Shown here: piece by piece, positions 43,968 through 52,720 of the stretch
Position numbering within the stretch: the first letter of the stretch is position 1
How the letters are laid out: each line of letters opens with the position of its first letter
Origin: Actinoplanes subtropicus
GTDB taxonomy: Bacteria; Actinomycetota; Actinomycetes; Mycobacteriales; Micromonosporaceae
Reading direction: 5' to 3'
Assembly: GCF_000721705.1 (NCBI RefSeq)
Contig: NZ_JOJL01000004.1
Span: forward strand, 310,001 to 374,000
DNA length: 64,000 nucleotides
Made by a program: the position numbers and the translations under genes
The notes under the pieces: generated by a model
Databases searched by the model: none
Seen by the model: the letters and a program-made list of their open reading frames with translations, nothing else
What the model was told of the DNA's origin: nothing

Positions 43968-45518
43968 TCAGTTGAGGATGCCGTCGGTGACGGCGACCTG
44001 CTCCTTGAGCACGCCGCTGATCAGCTCCTGCGTCTCGTTGATCTGTTCCACCGCCGTGTGGATCTCCGCCAGCGAGGCGGTGACGGCGTCGACCCGCGAC
44101 TGGATGGCGTTGACCCTCGTGCTGACCTCGGTGGTCGCCCGCTCGGTCTCGGTGGACAGCTCCTTCACCTCGCCGGCGACGACCGCGAAGCCCTTGCCCG
44201 ACTCGCCGGCGCGCGCCGCCTCGATCGTCGCGTTCAGGGCGAGCAGCTTGGTCTGCGCCGCGATCGACTGGATGGCCTCGACCACCTTGTTGATCTCCGC
44301 GCTGGCCTGGCCGAGGGCCGCCACCTGCTCGTTCGCCTCGACCGTCAGCCGCTCGCTCTGCGCCGCCACCGCCGAGGCCGAGCCGACGTTCCGCTCGACC
44401 TCGGCGATCGAGGCGAGCAGCTCCCGGCCGGCGTTCTGCAGCTCCTGCTTCGAGGTGAACCGCTCCATCGCCTGGCCGACGAGGAACGCCGTGTTGCGCA
44501 GGGCGGCCTCCCGGCTGGCCGACATGATCAGGGTCCGGGTGGCGAAGAAGTCCATCGTGCCGACGATCCGGCCGCCGATCTGGATCGGCAGGCAGACCCC
44601 CGACTTGACGCCCGCGGCCTGCGCGGCGGGCCGCCGGACGCAGTCGGTCAGCTCGCCGAGGTCCTCGACGAAGACCAGGTCACCGGCCGCCCAGGCGCGC
44701 CCGGACAGCCCGACGCCCTTGGCGAACGAGGCCGACATCGTCACCCGGCGGAACTCCGGGCCCGCGTCGCCCGACTCGATCGCGAAGCGGAGGACCTGCT
44801 CCTGTTCGTCGAGCCGCCAGAACGAGCCGTACTGCCAGTCGAAATCCTTGCGGATGGTCTCCAGCGCCGAGCGCAGGGCCTCGTCCTGGGTCTTCGCCTG
44901 GGTCATCTTGCGGATCACGGTGGAGACGGCCTCCACGTCCTGGGCGGCCTTTTCCTGCCGGACCTGCTCGTGCAGCCGGGCCAGCGCGCCGGAGACCTGC
45001 ATGCCGATGGCCCGCAGGACGGCCAGGCGCCCCTCGGACGGGTCGAGCTCCTCGGTGGCGAAGAAGTCCATCGTGCCGACGACCTGGCCCTCCTCGAACA
45101 GCGGGAAGCACACGCCGCTGCGGACACCCGCCCGGGTCGCCGCGGGGGCGCGCACGCAGTCGGTCACGTCGGCGAGGTTGCGGACGAAGACCAGCTCCCG
45201 GGCCCGCCAGGCCCGGCCGGACAGCCCGACCCCCTCGGCGAAGGCCGCCTCCAGGGTGACCCGGCGGAACTCGTCGCCGGCGCTGCCGCTCTCCTGGGCG
45301 AACCGCAGTACCTTGGCCGCGGTGTCGAGCTGCCAGTACGAGCCGTACGCCCAGCCGAACCGCTGGCGCACCAGGGTGAGCGCGGCGCCGATCGCCTTCT
45401 CCGGAGACGGCGCGGTCTCCATGGCCTTCATGATCGCGGTGACGGCCTCGACGTCCGCCCGCGCCTCGGCGAGCTCCGCCTCGAGCTCAGCGGACGCCGA
45501 GCGCTTCCTGGTTCCCAA
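43968..45518 (-). CDS. Soluble chemoreceptor with tandem GAF domains
   Basis: A 516-residue methyl-accepting protein with no membrane helix. TTG 45518 is the assumed start (AAGGGG upstream); an in-frame GTG near 45548 is possible. Two GAF domains of about 165 residues (near 40-195 and 205-365) repeat the same pattern: GSYWQLD or GSFWRLD, then FRRVTLEAAFAEGVGLSGRA or FRRVTMSASFAKGVGLSGRA, a Cys in SGVCFP or SGVCLP, and GTMDFFAT. The signalling domain carries the tip LALNATIEAARAGESGKGFA with the Lys/Glu-rich VKELSTETERATTEV. It probably detects a cytoplasmic ligand or redox state through the paired GAFs. Confidence 0.9.
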   Translation of the reverse strand: MGTRKRSASAELEAELAEARADVEAVTAIMKAMETAPSPEKAIGAALTLVRQRFGWAYGSYWQLDTAAKVLRFAQESGSAGDEFRRVTLEAAFAEGVGLSGRAWRARELVFVRNLADVTDCVRAPAATRAGVRSGVCFPLFEEGQVVGTMDFFATEELDPSEGRLAVLRAIGMQVSGALARLHEQVRQEKAAQDVEAVSTVIRKMTQAKTQDEALRSALETIRKDFDWQYGSFWRLDEQEQVLRFAIESGDAGPEFRRVTMSASFAKGVGLSGRAWAAGDLVFVEDLGELTDCVRRPAAQAAGVKSGVCLPIQIGGRIVGTMDFFATRTLIMSASREAALRNTAFLVGQAMERFTSKQELQNAGRELLASIAEVERNVGSASAVAAQSERLTVEANEQVAALGQASAEINKVVEAIQSIAAQTKLLALNATIEAARAGESGKGFAVVAGEVKELSTETERATTEVSTRVNAIQSRVDAVTASLAEIHTAVEQINETQELISGVLKEQVAVTDGILN

Positions 45519-45623
45519 AACATACGCCCCTTTTGTCGGACTTGACACGGTATGCCCGCTCAACCGGAGAATCGGCGGCGACCGCCCCGGGTTGAGAAGA
45601 AGCACCGGTGTCCCGAAGGAGCG

Positions 45624-46808
45624 TCATTCGGTACGCAGGGCCACCACCGGGTCGAGGCGGCCGGCCCGCTGGGCGGGGAGCACGCCGAAGACGATGCCCA
45701 CCGCCGCCGAGACGCCGAACGCCAGCGCGAGGGACCACCACGTGATCGCCGCGGGTACCGGGGAGAGGCGGTCCACCAGGACGGCGGCGGTGATGCCCAG
45801 GGCCATGCCGAGGACGCCGCCGATCGTGGTCAGCAGGACCGCCTCCAGCAGGAACTGCACGCCGATGTCCCGGGGCCGGGCACCCACCGCCTTGCGGAGG
45901 CCGATCTCCCTGGTGCGCTCCCGGACCGAGACCAGCATGATGTTGGAGACCCCGACGCCGCCGACCAGCAGGCTGATCCCGGCGATCGCGGCCAGCACCC
46001 CGGTCAGCACGCCGAGGATGGAGCCGAGCACGCCGAGGATCTGCTCCTGGGTCACGGCGCTGAAGTCGGTGTCGGGGTGGCGCTTGACCAGGGTGGCCAC
46101 CACCGAGGCGCCCAGTTGGTCGATGGTGTCCCGGTCGGGGGCCCGGATCGCGATGCCGTCGATCCGGTCGGTGCCCAGCAACCGTTGCGCGGCGGTGACC
46201 GGCACGTGGATCTCGCCGTCCCGGTCGACGCCCAGGCTCTGGCCCAGCGGCTCGAAGGTGCCGATCACCCGGAACCGGACGCCGCCGATGGTGATCTGCC
46301 GGCCGATCGGGTCCCGGTCGCCGAACAGCTGCTTGGCGATGCCGGCGCCGAGCACCGCCACCCGGCGGCCGGTGGTGACGTCGGTACGGGTCAGGTAGGC
46401 GCCGCGGTCGAGGTGCCGGACGAAGACCCCGGGCGTGGTCTCGAGGACGCCCTGCATGCTGGCGAAGGCCGACCGGTCGCCGGCCCGGACCGTCTCGCCG
46501 GAGCTGATCGTGACGGCCACCCGGGAGCGGTCGCCGACCACCCGGGTCACCGCTTCCACGTCGTCGAGGCTCATCGGGGACGAGGTCGGGGCGGCGCCCG
46601 GGGTCAGCCGGCCGGGGACGACGATCAGCAGGTTGGAGCCGAGGCCCTCGACCTGGCTCTCGATCAGGTGCTTGGTGCCGGTGCCGATCGAGACCAGGGC
46701 CACCACCGCGCCGACGCCGATGATGACGCCGAGCATGGTCAGAACGCTGCGGAGCCGGTTGGCCCGCAGCGCGTCGATGGCCACCCGCCACGCTTCCGCG
46801 AGTCTCAC
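45624..46808 (-). CDS. MacB-like ABC transporter permease
   Basis: A 394-residue FtsX-type permease with four helices. The first ([20 protein letters not shown]) is followed by a periplasmic-type MacB_PCD domain of about 210 residues. Three C-terminal helices follow, with the conserved [20 protein letters not shown] loop before [18 protein letters not shown], and the last reads [23 protein letters not shown] 46808 overlaps the ATPase stop. It is third in a MacA-ATPase-permease operon; relatives such as YknXYZ export toxins or peptides in Gram-positives. Confidence 0.93.
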   Translation of the reverse strand: MRLAEAWRVAIDALRANRLRSVLTMLGVIIGVGAVVALVSIGTGTKHLIESQVEGLGSNLLIVVPGRLTPGAAPTSSPMSLDDVEAVTRVVGDRSRVAVTISSGETVRAGDRSAFASMQGVLETTPGVFVRHLDRGAYLTRTDVTTGRRVAVLGAGIAKQLFGDRDPIGRQITIGGVRFRVIGTFEPLGQSLGVDRDGEIHVPVTAAQRLLGTDRIDGIAIRAPDRDTIDQLGASVVATLVKRHPDTDFSAVTQEQILGVLGSILGVLTGVLAAIAGISLLVGGVGVSNIMLVSVRERTREIGLRKAVGARPRDIGVQFLLEAVLLTTIGGVLGMALGITAAVLVDRLSPVPAAITWWSLALAFGVSAAVGIVFGVLPAQRAGRLDPVVALRTE

Positions 46809-47488
46809 GTGACTATCAGCCCGTCCTTCATCACGATCTGGCGGCGGGCGCGGGCGGCCACGTCCCGGTCGTGGGTGACCAGGACGACCGCCACCCCGTC
46901 GGCGTTGAGCGACTCCAGCAGTCGCAGGACCGATTCGCCGGTGGCCGAGTCGAGGTTGCCGGTGGGCTCGTCGGCCAGCAGCACCGAGGGGCCGGTGACC
47001 AGGGCCCGGGCGATCGCCACCCGCTGCTGCTCGCCGCCCGACATCTGGTTGGGCCGGTGGGTCAGGCGGTGCGCCAGGCCGACCCGCTCCAGCATCGCGG
47101 CGGCGCGCTCGCGGCGCTCGCGCCGGCCGACACCGCGGTAGACCAGCGGCAGCGCGACGTTGTCCCGGGCCGTGGTGCGGGCCAGCAGATGGAACGACTG
47201 GAAGACGAAGCCGATCGTCTCGTTGCGCAGCCGGGCCATCTCGGCCGGCGACAGGGTGGCGACGTCGCGGCCGCCGATCAGCAGCCGGCCGCTGGTCGGC
47301 CGATCCAGGGCGCCGAGCAGGTGCATCAGCGTCGACTTGCCGGAGCCGGAGGTGCCCACGATCGCCACGTAGTCGTCCGGCTCGACGGTCAGCGAGACGC
47401 CCCGCAGCGCTTCGACCGAAACACCATCCATTTCGTACGTACGAGCGACGTCCACCGCGACGATCGCCCCCGCAGTGGTGGTGGTCAT
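46805..47488 (-). CDS. MacB-type ABC transporter ATPase
   Basis: A 227-residue ATPase. Walker A is [10 protein letters not shown]-loop FQSFHLLAR, signature [15 protein letters not shown], Walker [14 protein letters not shown] and H-loop LVTHDRD. The ATG overlaps the adaptor stop (ATGA) and the stop overlaps the permease GTG. It energises the exporter built with the adaptor and permease genes. Confidence 0.95.
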   Translation of the reverse strand: MTTTTAGAIVAVDVARTYEMDGVSVEALRGVSLTVEPDDYVAIVGTSGSGKSTLMHLLGALDRPTSGRLLIGGRDVATLSPAEMARLRNETIGFVFQSFHLLARTTARDNVALPLVYRGVGRRERRERAAAMLERVGLAHRLTHRPNQMSGGEQQRVAIARALVTGPSVLLADEPTGNLDSATGESVLRLLESLNADGVAVVLVTHDRDVAARARRQIVMKDGLIVT

Positions 47489-48858
47489 GACGCTTTGTCG
47501 CCGGCGTGCACCTGGTCGGCGCCGGCCACCACGATCCGCTGGCCGGCGGTCACGCCCGAGGTCACCTGCACCACGTCCTCGCCCTGCACGCCGAGCTCGA
47601 CCGGCACCCGCCGATAGCGGCCGTCCTGCACGGCCCAGACCGTGTCCTGGCCGTCGGCGTTGACGATCGCCGAGGCCGGCACGGTCACCGCGCCGGTGGC
47701 CTGCCGCACGTGCAGGCGGACCACGGCGCTCATGCCGGGGCGCGGGGTGGGGGAGCCGGCGGTCAGGTCGAGCCGCACCCGGTAGGAGACGCCGCCGCGC
47801 GCGGAGGTGGTCGGCAGCAGGTCGATCGCCCGTACGGCCGCGTGGTAGGTCACCCCGGAGGCCGCGTCGAGCTCGACGGTCGCGGCGACGCCCGGCTTGA
47901 CCAGCAGCACGTCGGTCTCGTCGACCTCGGCGACCAGGCCCAGCCGGCTCACGTCGACGATGGTGACGATCGGGGTGCCGGCCGTGACGTAGGCGCCCTG
48001 CGGGACCGCCTCGTCGACGCCGGGCAGGGCGGTGGTCGGCCCGGCAGCGGCGGTGGGGGCGGCGCCCCCGGCCGAGGCCGAGGAGAGCAGGTCGCTCAGC
48101 GAGGCACCGCCGCCCGACGCGGCGCCGCCCAGCTGGACGACGCCGGCGACCGGGGCGCGCAGGGTGAGCGCCTCGACGGCGGCCTGGGCCAGGTCGTACG
48201 CCTGCTGGGCTTGAAGTTTCTGGGCCGCGGAGAGCGCGCCGACCGCCTGGCCCAGCGACGCCACGCCGCGCTGCACCGAGCGCAGGGCCGCGGCGGCGGT
48301 CGCCGAGGCGGCCTGGTACTGCTTCTCGGCCGCGTCGACCTGCTGGAGCAGCACGGCCTTGGTCTGCGGGTCGGCGACCCGGCCGGCGGCGGCACGGGCG
48401 TCGTCGAACGACGAGGCGGCCTGCCGGTCGGTGCGCTTGCGGACGGTGGTGTAGCCGGCCAGGCTCACCGACGGCGCGCCGCCGCCGCGGGAGGCCTGGT
48501 CGAGAGCCTTGGCTGCGGCGTCGCGCCGGGCCACCAGCTCGGGCGAGTCGATGATCGCCACCACGTCGCCCTTGCGGACCCGGTCGCCGGCCTCGACCCG
48601 CAGGTCGGTCAGGGTGCCGGCGGCGGGTGAGCTGAGCGTGGCGGCGGCCCGGGCGGTCACCGAGCCGGGCGCCTCGACGATCTCGTCGACCGTGCCGGTG
48701 GTGGCCGAGCCGACGGTCACGCCCTTGTCGTCGTGGTCGCAGGAGGCCGCCGAGAGCGAGACCACGGTGACGATGCCGAGCGCGAGAACGCCCGGCCGTA
48801 GCCGGGCGGGCCGTCGAGCGCGAGAAGACGAGGGGGCTTCACGAAGCACGGACGCCAC
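47485..48858 (-). CDS. MacA/HlyD-family efflux adaptor lipoprotein
   Basis: A 457-residue adaptor; GTG 48858 is assumed. The signal peptide ([16 protein letters not shown]) ends in a lipobox with lipidated Cys before DHDDKG. The membrane-fusion pattern is seen: [20 protein letters not shown], the lipoyl half [20 protein letters not shown], a helical hairpin of about 130 residues, the second half [20 protein letters not shown] with a Gly/Ser-rich loop, and beta-barrel [20 protein letters not shown]. The C-terminal domain reads [20 protein letters not shown]. It is the first gene of the tripartite exporter operon. No TolC-like partner is expected in an actinobacterium. Confidence 0.9.
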   Translation of the reverse strand: MASVLREAPSSSRARRPARLRPGVLALGIVTVVSLSAASCDHDDKGVTVGSATTGTVDEIVEAPGSVTARAAATLSSPAAGTLTDLRVEAGDRVRKGDVVAIIDSPELVARRDAAAKALDQASRGGGAPSVSLAGYTTVRKRTDRQAASSFDDARAAAGRVADPQTKAVLLQQVDAAEKQYQAASATAAAALRSVQRGVASLGQAVGALSAAQKLQAQQAYDLAQAAVEALTLRAPVAGVVQLGGAASGGGASLSDLLSSASAGGAAPTAAAGPTTALPGVDEAVPQGAYVTAGTPIVTIVDVSRLGLVAEVDETDVLLVKPGVAATVELDAASGVTYHAAVRAIDLLPTTSARGGVSYRVRLDLTAGSPTPRPGMSAVVRLHVRQATGAVTVPASAIVNADGQDTVWAVQDGRYRRVPVELGVQGEDVVQVTSGVTAGQRIVVAGADQVHAGDKAS

Positions 48859-48894
48859 TCTATGCCGCCCGGGTCGGCGGCCCCGCTCGCAGCC

Positions 48895-48908
48895 GTCGGA
48901 CGTCCGAC
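48895..48908. promoter_or_regulatory. Perfect 14-bp palindrome upstream of the MacA-like operon
   Basis: GTCGGACGTCCGAC lies 37 bp before the adaptor start, in the spacer shared with the divergent 58-residue gene. Its size and position fit a dimeric repressor or activator site. No regulator gene is adjacent. Confidence 0.45.
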
Positions 48909-49033
48909 ATCGCGGGAGACAAATCGGTCGATGACGTATTTCCGCCTTGACCGGTCGCCTCACTCTGGGTGAACCGTCCCCCGGTACCGGCACGTATCCC
49001 CTCGGCAACGTGACCTGAAGGACGTGAGGAGCA

Positions 49034-49210
49034 ATGCAGCGAGCCGACGAACTGACCGTGGTGCATCACGACGACACCGTGAGCCGGTTCCTCGACGTGA
49101 CGTACACCCTCGGGCGGGACGGCCTGCGGCTGATCACCGGGGACGGCGCGGAACGCCATTTCCCCAGCCACGAGGTGCTGACCACGCACGCGCGGCGCCG
49201 AGCCGCGTAG
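49034..49210 (+). CDS. 58-residue conserved-looking small protein, function unknown
   Basis: A short gene from ATG 49034 to TAG 49210 with an excellent ribosome site (GTGAGGAGCA). The product (MQRADELTVVHHDDTVSRFL, then DVTYTLGRDGLRLITGDG and HFPSHEVLTTHARRRAA) is soluble and mildly charged, with a likely beta-hairpin in the middle. It is divergent from the MacA-like operon and followed by a shared hairpin terminator. I do not recognise a family. Confidence 0.7.
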   Translation: MQRADELTVVHHDDTVSRFLDVTYTLGRDGLRLITGDGAERHFPSHEVLTTHARRRAA

Positions 49211-49213
49211 AAA

Positions 49214-49250
49214 GACGGCGGCGCCCGGGCCGGTGGGCCCAGGCGCCGTC
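49214..49250. terminator. Hairpin terminator between the small gene and the L,D-transpeptidase gene
   Basis: GACGGCGGCGCCCGGGCC and GGGCCCAGGCGCCGTC can form a long GC-rich stem with small bulges and a 3-nt loop (GGT). It lies between two convergent stops (49210 and 49266). Confidence 0.7.
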
Positions 49251-49265
49251 GGCAGCGGAGCGGGA

Positions 49266-50021
49266 TCAGGTACCCGGGCGGCGCCCGAACACCTTCACCG
49301 TCGAGCCGATCTTGCCGATGCCGTAGTACGTCTTCGCGTCCTGCGGCAGCAGGTTGACGCAGCCGTGCGAACCGCGCCACTTGTCGTGGATGTAGGTCGT
49401 GGTCTGGTGGAAACCGCGCCCGCCCACGAAGCGCTGCCAGTACGGCAGCCAGACGTGGTACGGGTCCGACCACTCCTTCACGGTCCGCTTATTGATCTTG
49501 AAGGTGCCGGCCGGCGTCCGGTAGCCCTTCATGCCGGTCCGGGTGACCGTCGGCTTGACGTACACCTTGCCGTTCCTCATCACCCACGTGGTCTGGTGGG
49601 TGAGGTCGACGCAGAAGGTGATCCCGGACGACTTCGCGTTGCAGGCCGCGGTGTTCGTCGACGCGAGCCGCTGGGCCACGTCGTACGTCGTCGCGCCGGC
49701 CAGCCCCTGGGCCGGCTTGATGCCGAACCGGGTCTGGAACTTCTTGATCGCCGCACAGTCGGCGGCCGACTGCTTGCCGTCGACGGTGACGGTGCCGTAG
49801 CCGCCGAGCTTCTTGAGGTAACCCTCGACCTGCTTCTGATATTTACCGGTGGCGCACGCCGAGGCTGCCGCCCTCGTCACCACCGTGGTGGTCACGATCT
49901 TGGCCGCCGGGACGGTGCGCACCGCGGCGCCGGCGCCCGAGGGCGTCAGCGCCAGGATGCCCGCGCCGCCCACCAGGACCGCCAAAGCGGCCCCGGCGAG
50001 ACGGGCGGTAACCCGACTCAC
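49266..50021 (-). CDS. Exported L,D-transpeptidase with peptidoglycan-binding domain
   Basis: A 251-residue exported protein; GTG 50021 is taken, though TTG 50027 is closer to the GGGGAGGA ribosome site. The signal peptide is LAGAALAVLVGGAGILAL with a GAGA cleavage region. A PGBD-like helical domain follows (YQKQVEGYLKKLGGYGTVTV, AAIKKFQTRFGI). The YkuD catalytic domain has the active-site motif IHDKWRGSHGCVNL, with catalytic Cys and supporting His. It forms 3-3 crosslinks in peptidoglycan or anchors proteins. Its 228-bp 5' region is unusually rich in inverted repeats. The CAP-domain gene lies upstream on the same strand. Confidence 0.92.
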   Translation of the reverse strand: MSRVTARLAGAALAVLVGGAGILALTPSGAGAAVRTVPAAKIVTTTVVTRAAASACATGKYQKQVEGYLKKLGGYGTVTVDGKQSAADCAAIKKFQTRFGIKPAQGLAGATTYDVAQRLASTNTAACNAKSSGITFCVDLTHQTTWVMRNGKVYVKPTVTRTGMKGYRTPAGTFKINKRTVKEWSDPYHVWLPYWQRFVGGRGFHQTTTYIHDKWRGSHGCVNLLPQDAKTYYGIGKIGSTVKVFGRRPGT

Positions 50022-50105
50022 TCGCAACTGGTCCTCCCCAGGACATGTGTGCGCACATAGAAGCACAACCGGGCTCGCCGTGGCGGTCGGGGAACGACCG
50101 TGGCG

Positions 50106-50126
50106 CGAATTCGCGAGGAGAATTCG
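50106..50126. promoter_or_regulatory. CGAATTC-N7-GAATTCG inverted repeat in the transpeptidase leader
   Basis: Perfect 7-bp arms (50106-50112 and 50120-50126) with a 7-nt loop, about 85 bp before the transpeptidase start. A further perfect palindrome TGTGCGCACA lies at 50047-50056, close to the start. Either could be an operator or part of a structured leader RNA. Confidence 0.35.
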
Positions 50127-50180
50127 GCCGGCTGCCGGGGGAGTTGAGTCGAGTCACCGGGGCAAAATCGGTGAGGATTG

Positions 50181-50243
50181 TTCACGACGGCCAAGACCAC
50201 TTGCATGAGCTGCGGCTACCTGCAACTCAAGGTAGGTCGTGAA
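50181..50243 (-). promoter_or_regulatory. Structured RNA-like element: terminator or riboswitch-like leader
   Basis: TTCACGAC (50181-50188) and GTCGTGAA (50236-50243) form an 8-bp outer stem. Inside, CTACC (50216-50220) and GGTAG (50231-50235) pair and stack on it, and TTGCA/TGCAA (50201, 50221) give an alternative pairing. The element starts 7 bp after the CAP-domain stop and about 160-220 bp before the transpeptidase start. It is either a complex terminator or the upstream part of a regulatory leader. The ydaO (c-di-AMP) consensus was not recognised. Confidence 0.35.
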
Positions 50244-50249
50244 TAACCC

Positions 50250-51092
50250 TCAGCTCATCGGCGTGGCGAAGTCCTGCACCCAGTAGACGTCGTGGTGACG
50301 GTCGATGGCCAGGCCGATGCCCATCTGGTCGAGCCGGCAGTCCAGGATGTTGTGCCGGTGCTCGGGGCTGTGCATCCAGCCGTCGACCACCTCGTACGCG
50401 CTGTCCACGCCCCGGGCGATGTTCTCGCCGTAACGCCGCCAGTCGTAGCCGGCCTCGCTGACCCGGTCGCCGGGGCCGTCGCCGTTCGGGGACTCGTGCG
50501 CGAAGTAGTCGCGGCGGGCCATGTCGGCGGCGTGCCCGTTGGCCGCCTCGATCAACCGGCGGTCCAGCGACAGGCCGTCGCAGCCGTAGCGCCGCCGGTT
50601 CTGGTTGATCAGGGCGAGGACCTGCTGCTGCACCGGGGCGTTCGGGCTGTCCGAAATGTCCGCCGCGGTGACGTCCTCGCGCGAGGCCGTGAGCAGGTTC
50701 ATCGTCGACCGGTCGGCCGCCGGGCGGTGAGCGACCGGAGCCTGGGCGGCGGGGGCGTGGACCGCGAAGCCCGGGTCGGCCAGGTGCGGGCGTCGCACGG
50801 GGGCGGGGCGCTCCGCCGCCGGGGCGGCGGGCTTGGGGCGGTCGGCGGGGGCCCGCTGGGGGCGGTCGGCCGGTTCGAGCGGGCCGGCGTCGGCGTCCGG
50901 CTGATCGGCCGTACGGGAAGAATTGTCGTCGTTGTTGTCGTCGGCCCAGCCGAACAGATCGGACATGCCGAAGTCGGGGAAGCCCGGCACGTCCGGCGTC
51001 TCCTCGGCGCCGGCCGTGGTGGCCGCTATGCCCCCGGCGAGCAGCAGCGCCGACGTCGCCGCGGCGACCACCACCAGACGTTTTCTCCGCAT
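50250..51092 (-). CDS. Secreted CAP-domain (SCP/PR1) protein
   Basis: A 280-residue exported protein. The signal peptide (RRKRLVVVAAATSALLLAGG) has AGA cleavage. A disordered segment of about 100 residues rich in Asp, then Pro and Arg, follows. The CAP domain at the C-terminus has NQNRRRYGCDGLSLDRRLIE, AADMARRDYFAHESPNGDGP, RRYGENIARG, GWMHSPEHRHNILDCRLDQM and YWVQDFATP, retaining the typical His/Glu cavity residues and a Cys pair. Bacterial CAP proteins are of largely unknown function; roles in wall or spore-coat biology are suggested. The following gene encodes a peptidoglycan transpeptidase. Confidence 0.92.
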   Translation of the reverse strand: MRRKRLVVVAAATSALLLAGGIAATTAGAEETPDVPGFPDFGMSDLFGWADDNNDDNSSRTADQPDADAGPLEPADRPQRAPADRPKPAAPAAERPAPVRRPHLADPGFAVHAPAAQAPVAHRPAADRSTMNLLTASREDVTAADISDSPNAPVQQQVLALINQNRRRYGCDGLSLDRRLIEAANGHAADMARRDYFAHESPNGDGPGDRVSEAGYDWRRYGENIARGVDSAYEVVDGWMHSPEHRHNILDCRLDQMGIGLAIDRHHDVYWVQDFATPMS

Positions 51093-51305
51093 TACCCGTC
51101 ATCCCTGTCTCGTCGTGGGCGCCCGGCGTTTCCGCGGCGCCTCCTCGGCAGGGATCAACGAGACCGCGCCGAGCCGAGGGCACGAACGTCGCACAATCGC
51201 ACCGACAAACCGGACAGTTCATTCCTTTGGGGTAAGACGGCGGGGCGTTCTTGCCGACCGCCCGGACGGTCCCGGAACGCCCGGATCCGCCAGTACGGTG
51301 CCTCG

Positions 51306-52649
51306 GTGCGAAATCGTTACCTGGACCTCCTCCGTGCCGCGGCGATCGTCCGGGTGATCGTCTACCACCTGTTCGGCTGGCCCTGGCTGTCCATCGTGCT
51401 CCCGGCGATGGGTATCATGTTCGCCCTGGCCGGCTCGCTCACCGCCGCCTCGCTGGAGAAGCGGCCCGGCAAGAAGGTCGTCTTCTCCCGGCTGCGCCGG
51501 CTGCTGCCGCCGCTGTGGCTGCTCGGCCTGCTCGCGGTGCCGGTCATGCTGGTCATCGGCTGGCAGCACGAGTCCGGCGGCCAGCACCCGTTCAGCATTC
51601 CCCGGCTGCTGTTCTGGATCTTCCCGGTCGGCGACCCGCCCGGCAGCGACGCGGCGGTCGACGCCTGGGAGCCGCTCTGGTACATCCGCGCCTATCTCTG
51701 GTTCATCCTGCTCTCGCCGTTCCTGTACGCGCTGTACAAGAAGATCGGCTGGGCCGCGGTCGCGCTGCCGCTCGCGCTGATCGTGGTGCTCGACATGACC
51801 GGGCTGACCCTGCCGGACACGGCCGACGCGGCGCTGTGGGACTTCGTCACCTTCGGGGCGTGCTGGGTCGCCGGCTTCGCGCACCGGGACGGGCGGCTGC
51901 AGCGGCTGCCGATCTACGTGGCCTACCCGATCGCGATCGTGCTCGGCGCGGCGGCGATGTACTACCTCAACGGGCACCAGGGCGACGACCCGTGGGACCT
52001 CAACGACGTCTCCGAGTCGCAGGCGCTCTGGTCGATCGCGTTCGTGCTGATCGTGCTGCGCTGGCAGCCGTCGATGACCTGGCTGGCCCGGGTGCGGCCG
52101 CTGGACAAGCTGGTGACGCTGCTGAACGCCCGGGCGGTCACCGTCTACCTGTGGCACAACATCGCGATCGACGCGGTGTGGCCGCTGCTCACCTTCGTCG
52201 CGCTCGACGACCTGGACGGCAAGCTCGGTGCCGGGGTCGACCTGGCCGTGGCGCTGGTGCTGACGCTGCTCGCGGTGCTGCTCTTCGGCTGGGCCGAGGA
52301 CCTGGCGGCGAAGCGGTCGCCGCAGCTGTGGCCGACCGGGCCGCGGGCGTTCCAGGCGGAGACGCCGGTGGTGGCCGAGCCGACGGAGCCGCTGGCGATC
52401 GTGACCGGGCGTCCGGACGTACGGGCGTACGGCGCGGCGGCGGCGATGAGCCCACGGCCGGGCGGGTGGCCGCCGCCACCGCGGACCGCGGGGTACGACC
52501 CGTCCGAGGGCCGGCACGCGGCCCCCGAGCGGGACGCCCCGGAGGTCACCTGGGGGCTGCCGGTGGCCGGGCGGCGGGCGGCCTGGTCCGAGCCGCCGAC
52601 GGTGATCGGCGAGGTCGTCGACCCGAGAACTGTCGTACCCCCGGAGTAG
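51306..52649 (+). CDS. Acyltransferase 3-family membrane protein
   Basis: A 447-residue protein with about ten helices. GTG 51306 is chosen because YLDLLRAAAIVRVIVYHLFG begins there with the conserved family His; a TACGGT box ends exactly six bases upstream, so a leaderless transcript is possible. LAGSLTAASLEKRPGKKVVF, then SRLRRLLPPLWLLGLL, is the usual second motif. LWYIRAYLWFILLSPFLYAL and VYLWHNIAIDAVWPLLTFVA follow. A Pro-rich cytoplasmic tail of about 95 residues (SPRPGGWPPPPRTAGYDP) closes it. The acceptor molecule is unknown. Confidence 0.87.
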   Translation: MRNRYLDLLRAAAIVRVIVYHLFGWPWLSIVLPAMGIMFALAGSLTAASLEKRPGKKVVFSRLRRLLPPLWLLGLLAVPVMLVIGWQHESGGQHPFSIPRLLFWIFPVGDPPGSDAAVDAWEPLWYIRAYLWFILLSPFLYALYKKIGWAAVALPLALIVVLDMTGLTLPDTADAALWDFVTFGACWVAGFAHRDGRLQRLPIYVAYPIAIVLGAAAMYYLNGHQGDDPWDLNDVSESQALWSIAFVLIVLRWQPSMTWLARVRPLDKLVTLLNARAVTVYLWHNIAIDAVWPLLTFVALDDLDGKLGAGVDLAVALVLTLLAVLLFGWAEDLAAKRSPQLWPTGPRAFQAETPVVAEPTEPLAIVTGRPDVRAYGAAAAMSPRPGGWPPPPRTAGYDPSEGRHAAPERDAPEVTWGLPVAGRRAAWSEPPTVIGEVVDPRTVVPPE

Positions 52650-52652
52650 GAA

Positions 52653-52690
52653 GGTGAGCGGGAGCACCTCAACGGGTGCCCCCGCCCACC
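52653..52690 (+). terminator. Hairpin terminator after the acyltransferase gene
   Basis: GGTGAGCGGGAGCACC (52653-52668) and GGTGCCCCCGCCCACC (52675-52690) pair at 14 of 16 positions around a short loop, starting 3 bp after the stop codon. Confidence 0.7.
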
Positions 52691-52720
52691 GCTCCTTACC
52701 GACGCCGGAGACTCGGGGAC

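Noticed and set aside
50022..50249. Definite ydaO (c-di-AMP) riboswitch call
   Set aside because: Gene context fits, but the conserved sequence blocks could not be recognised; kept only as a hypothesis.
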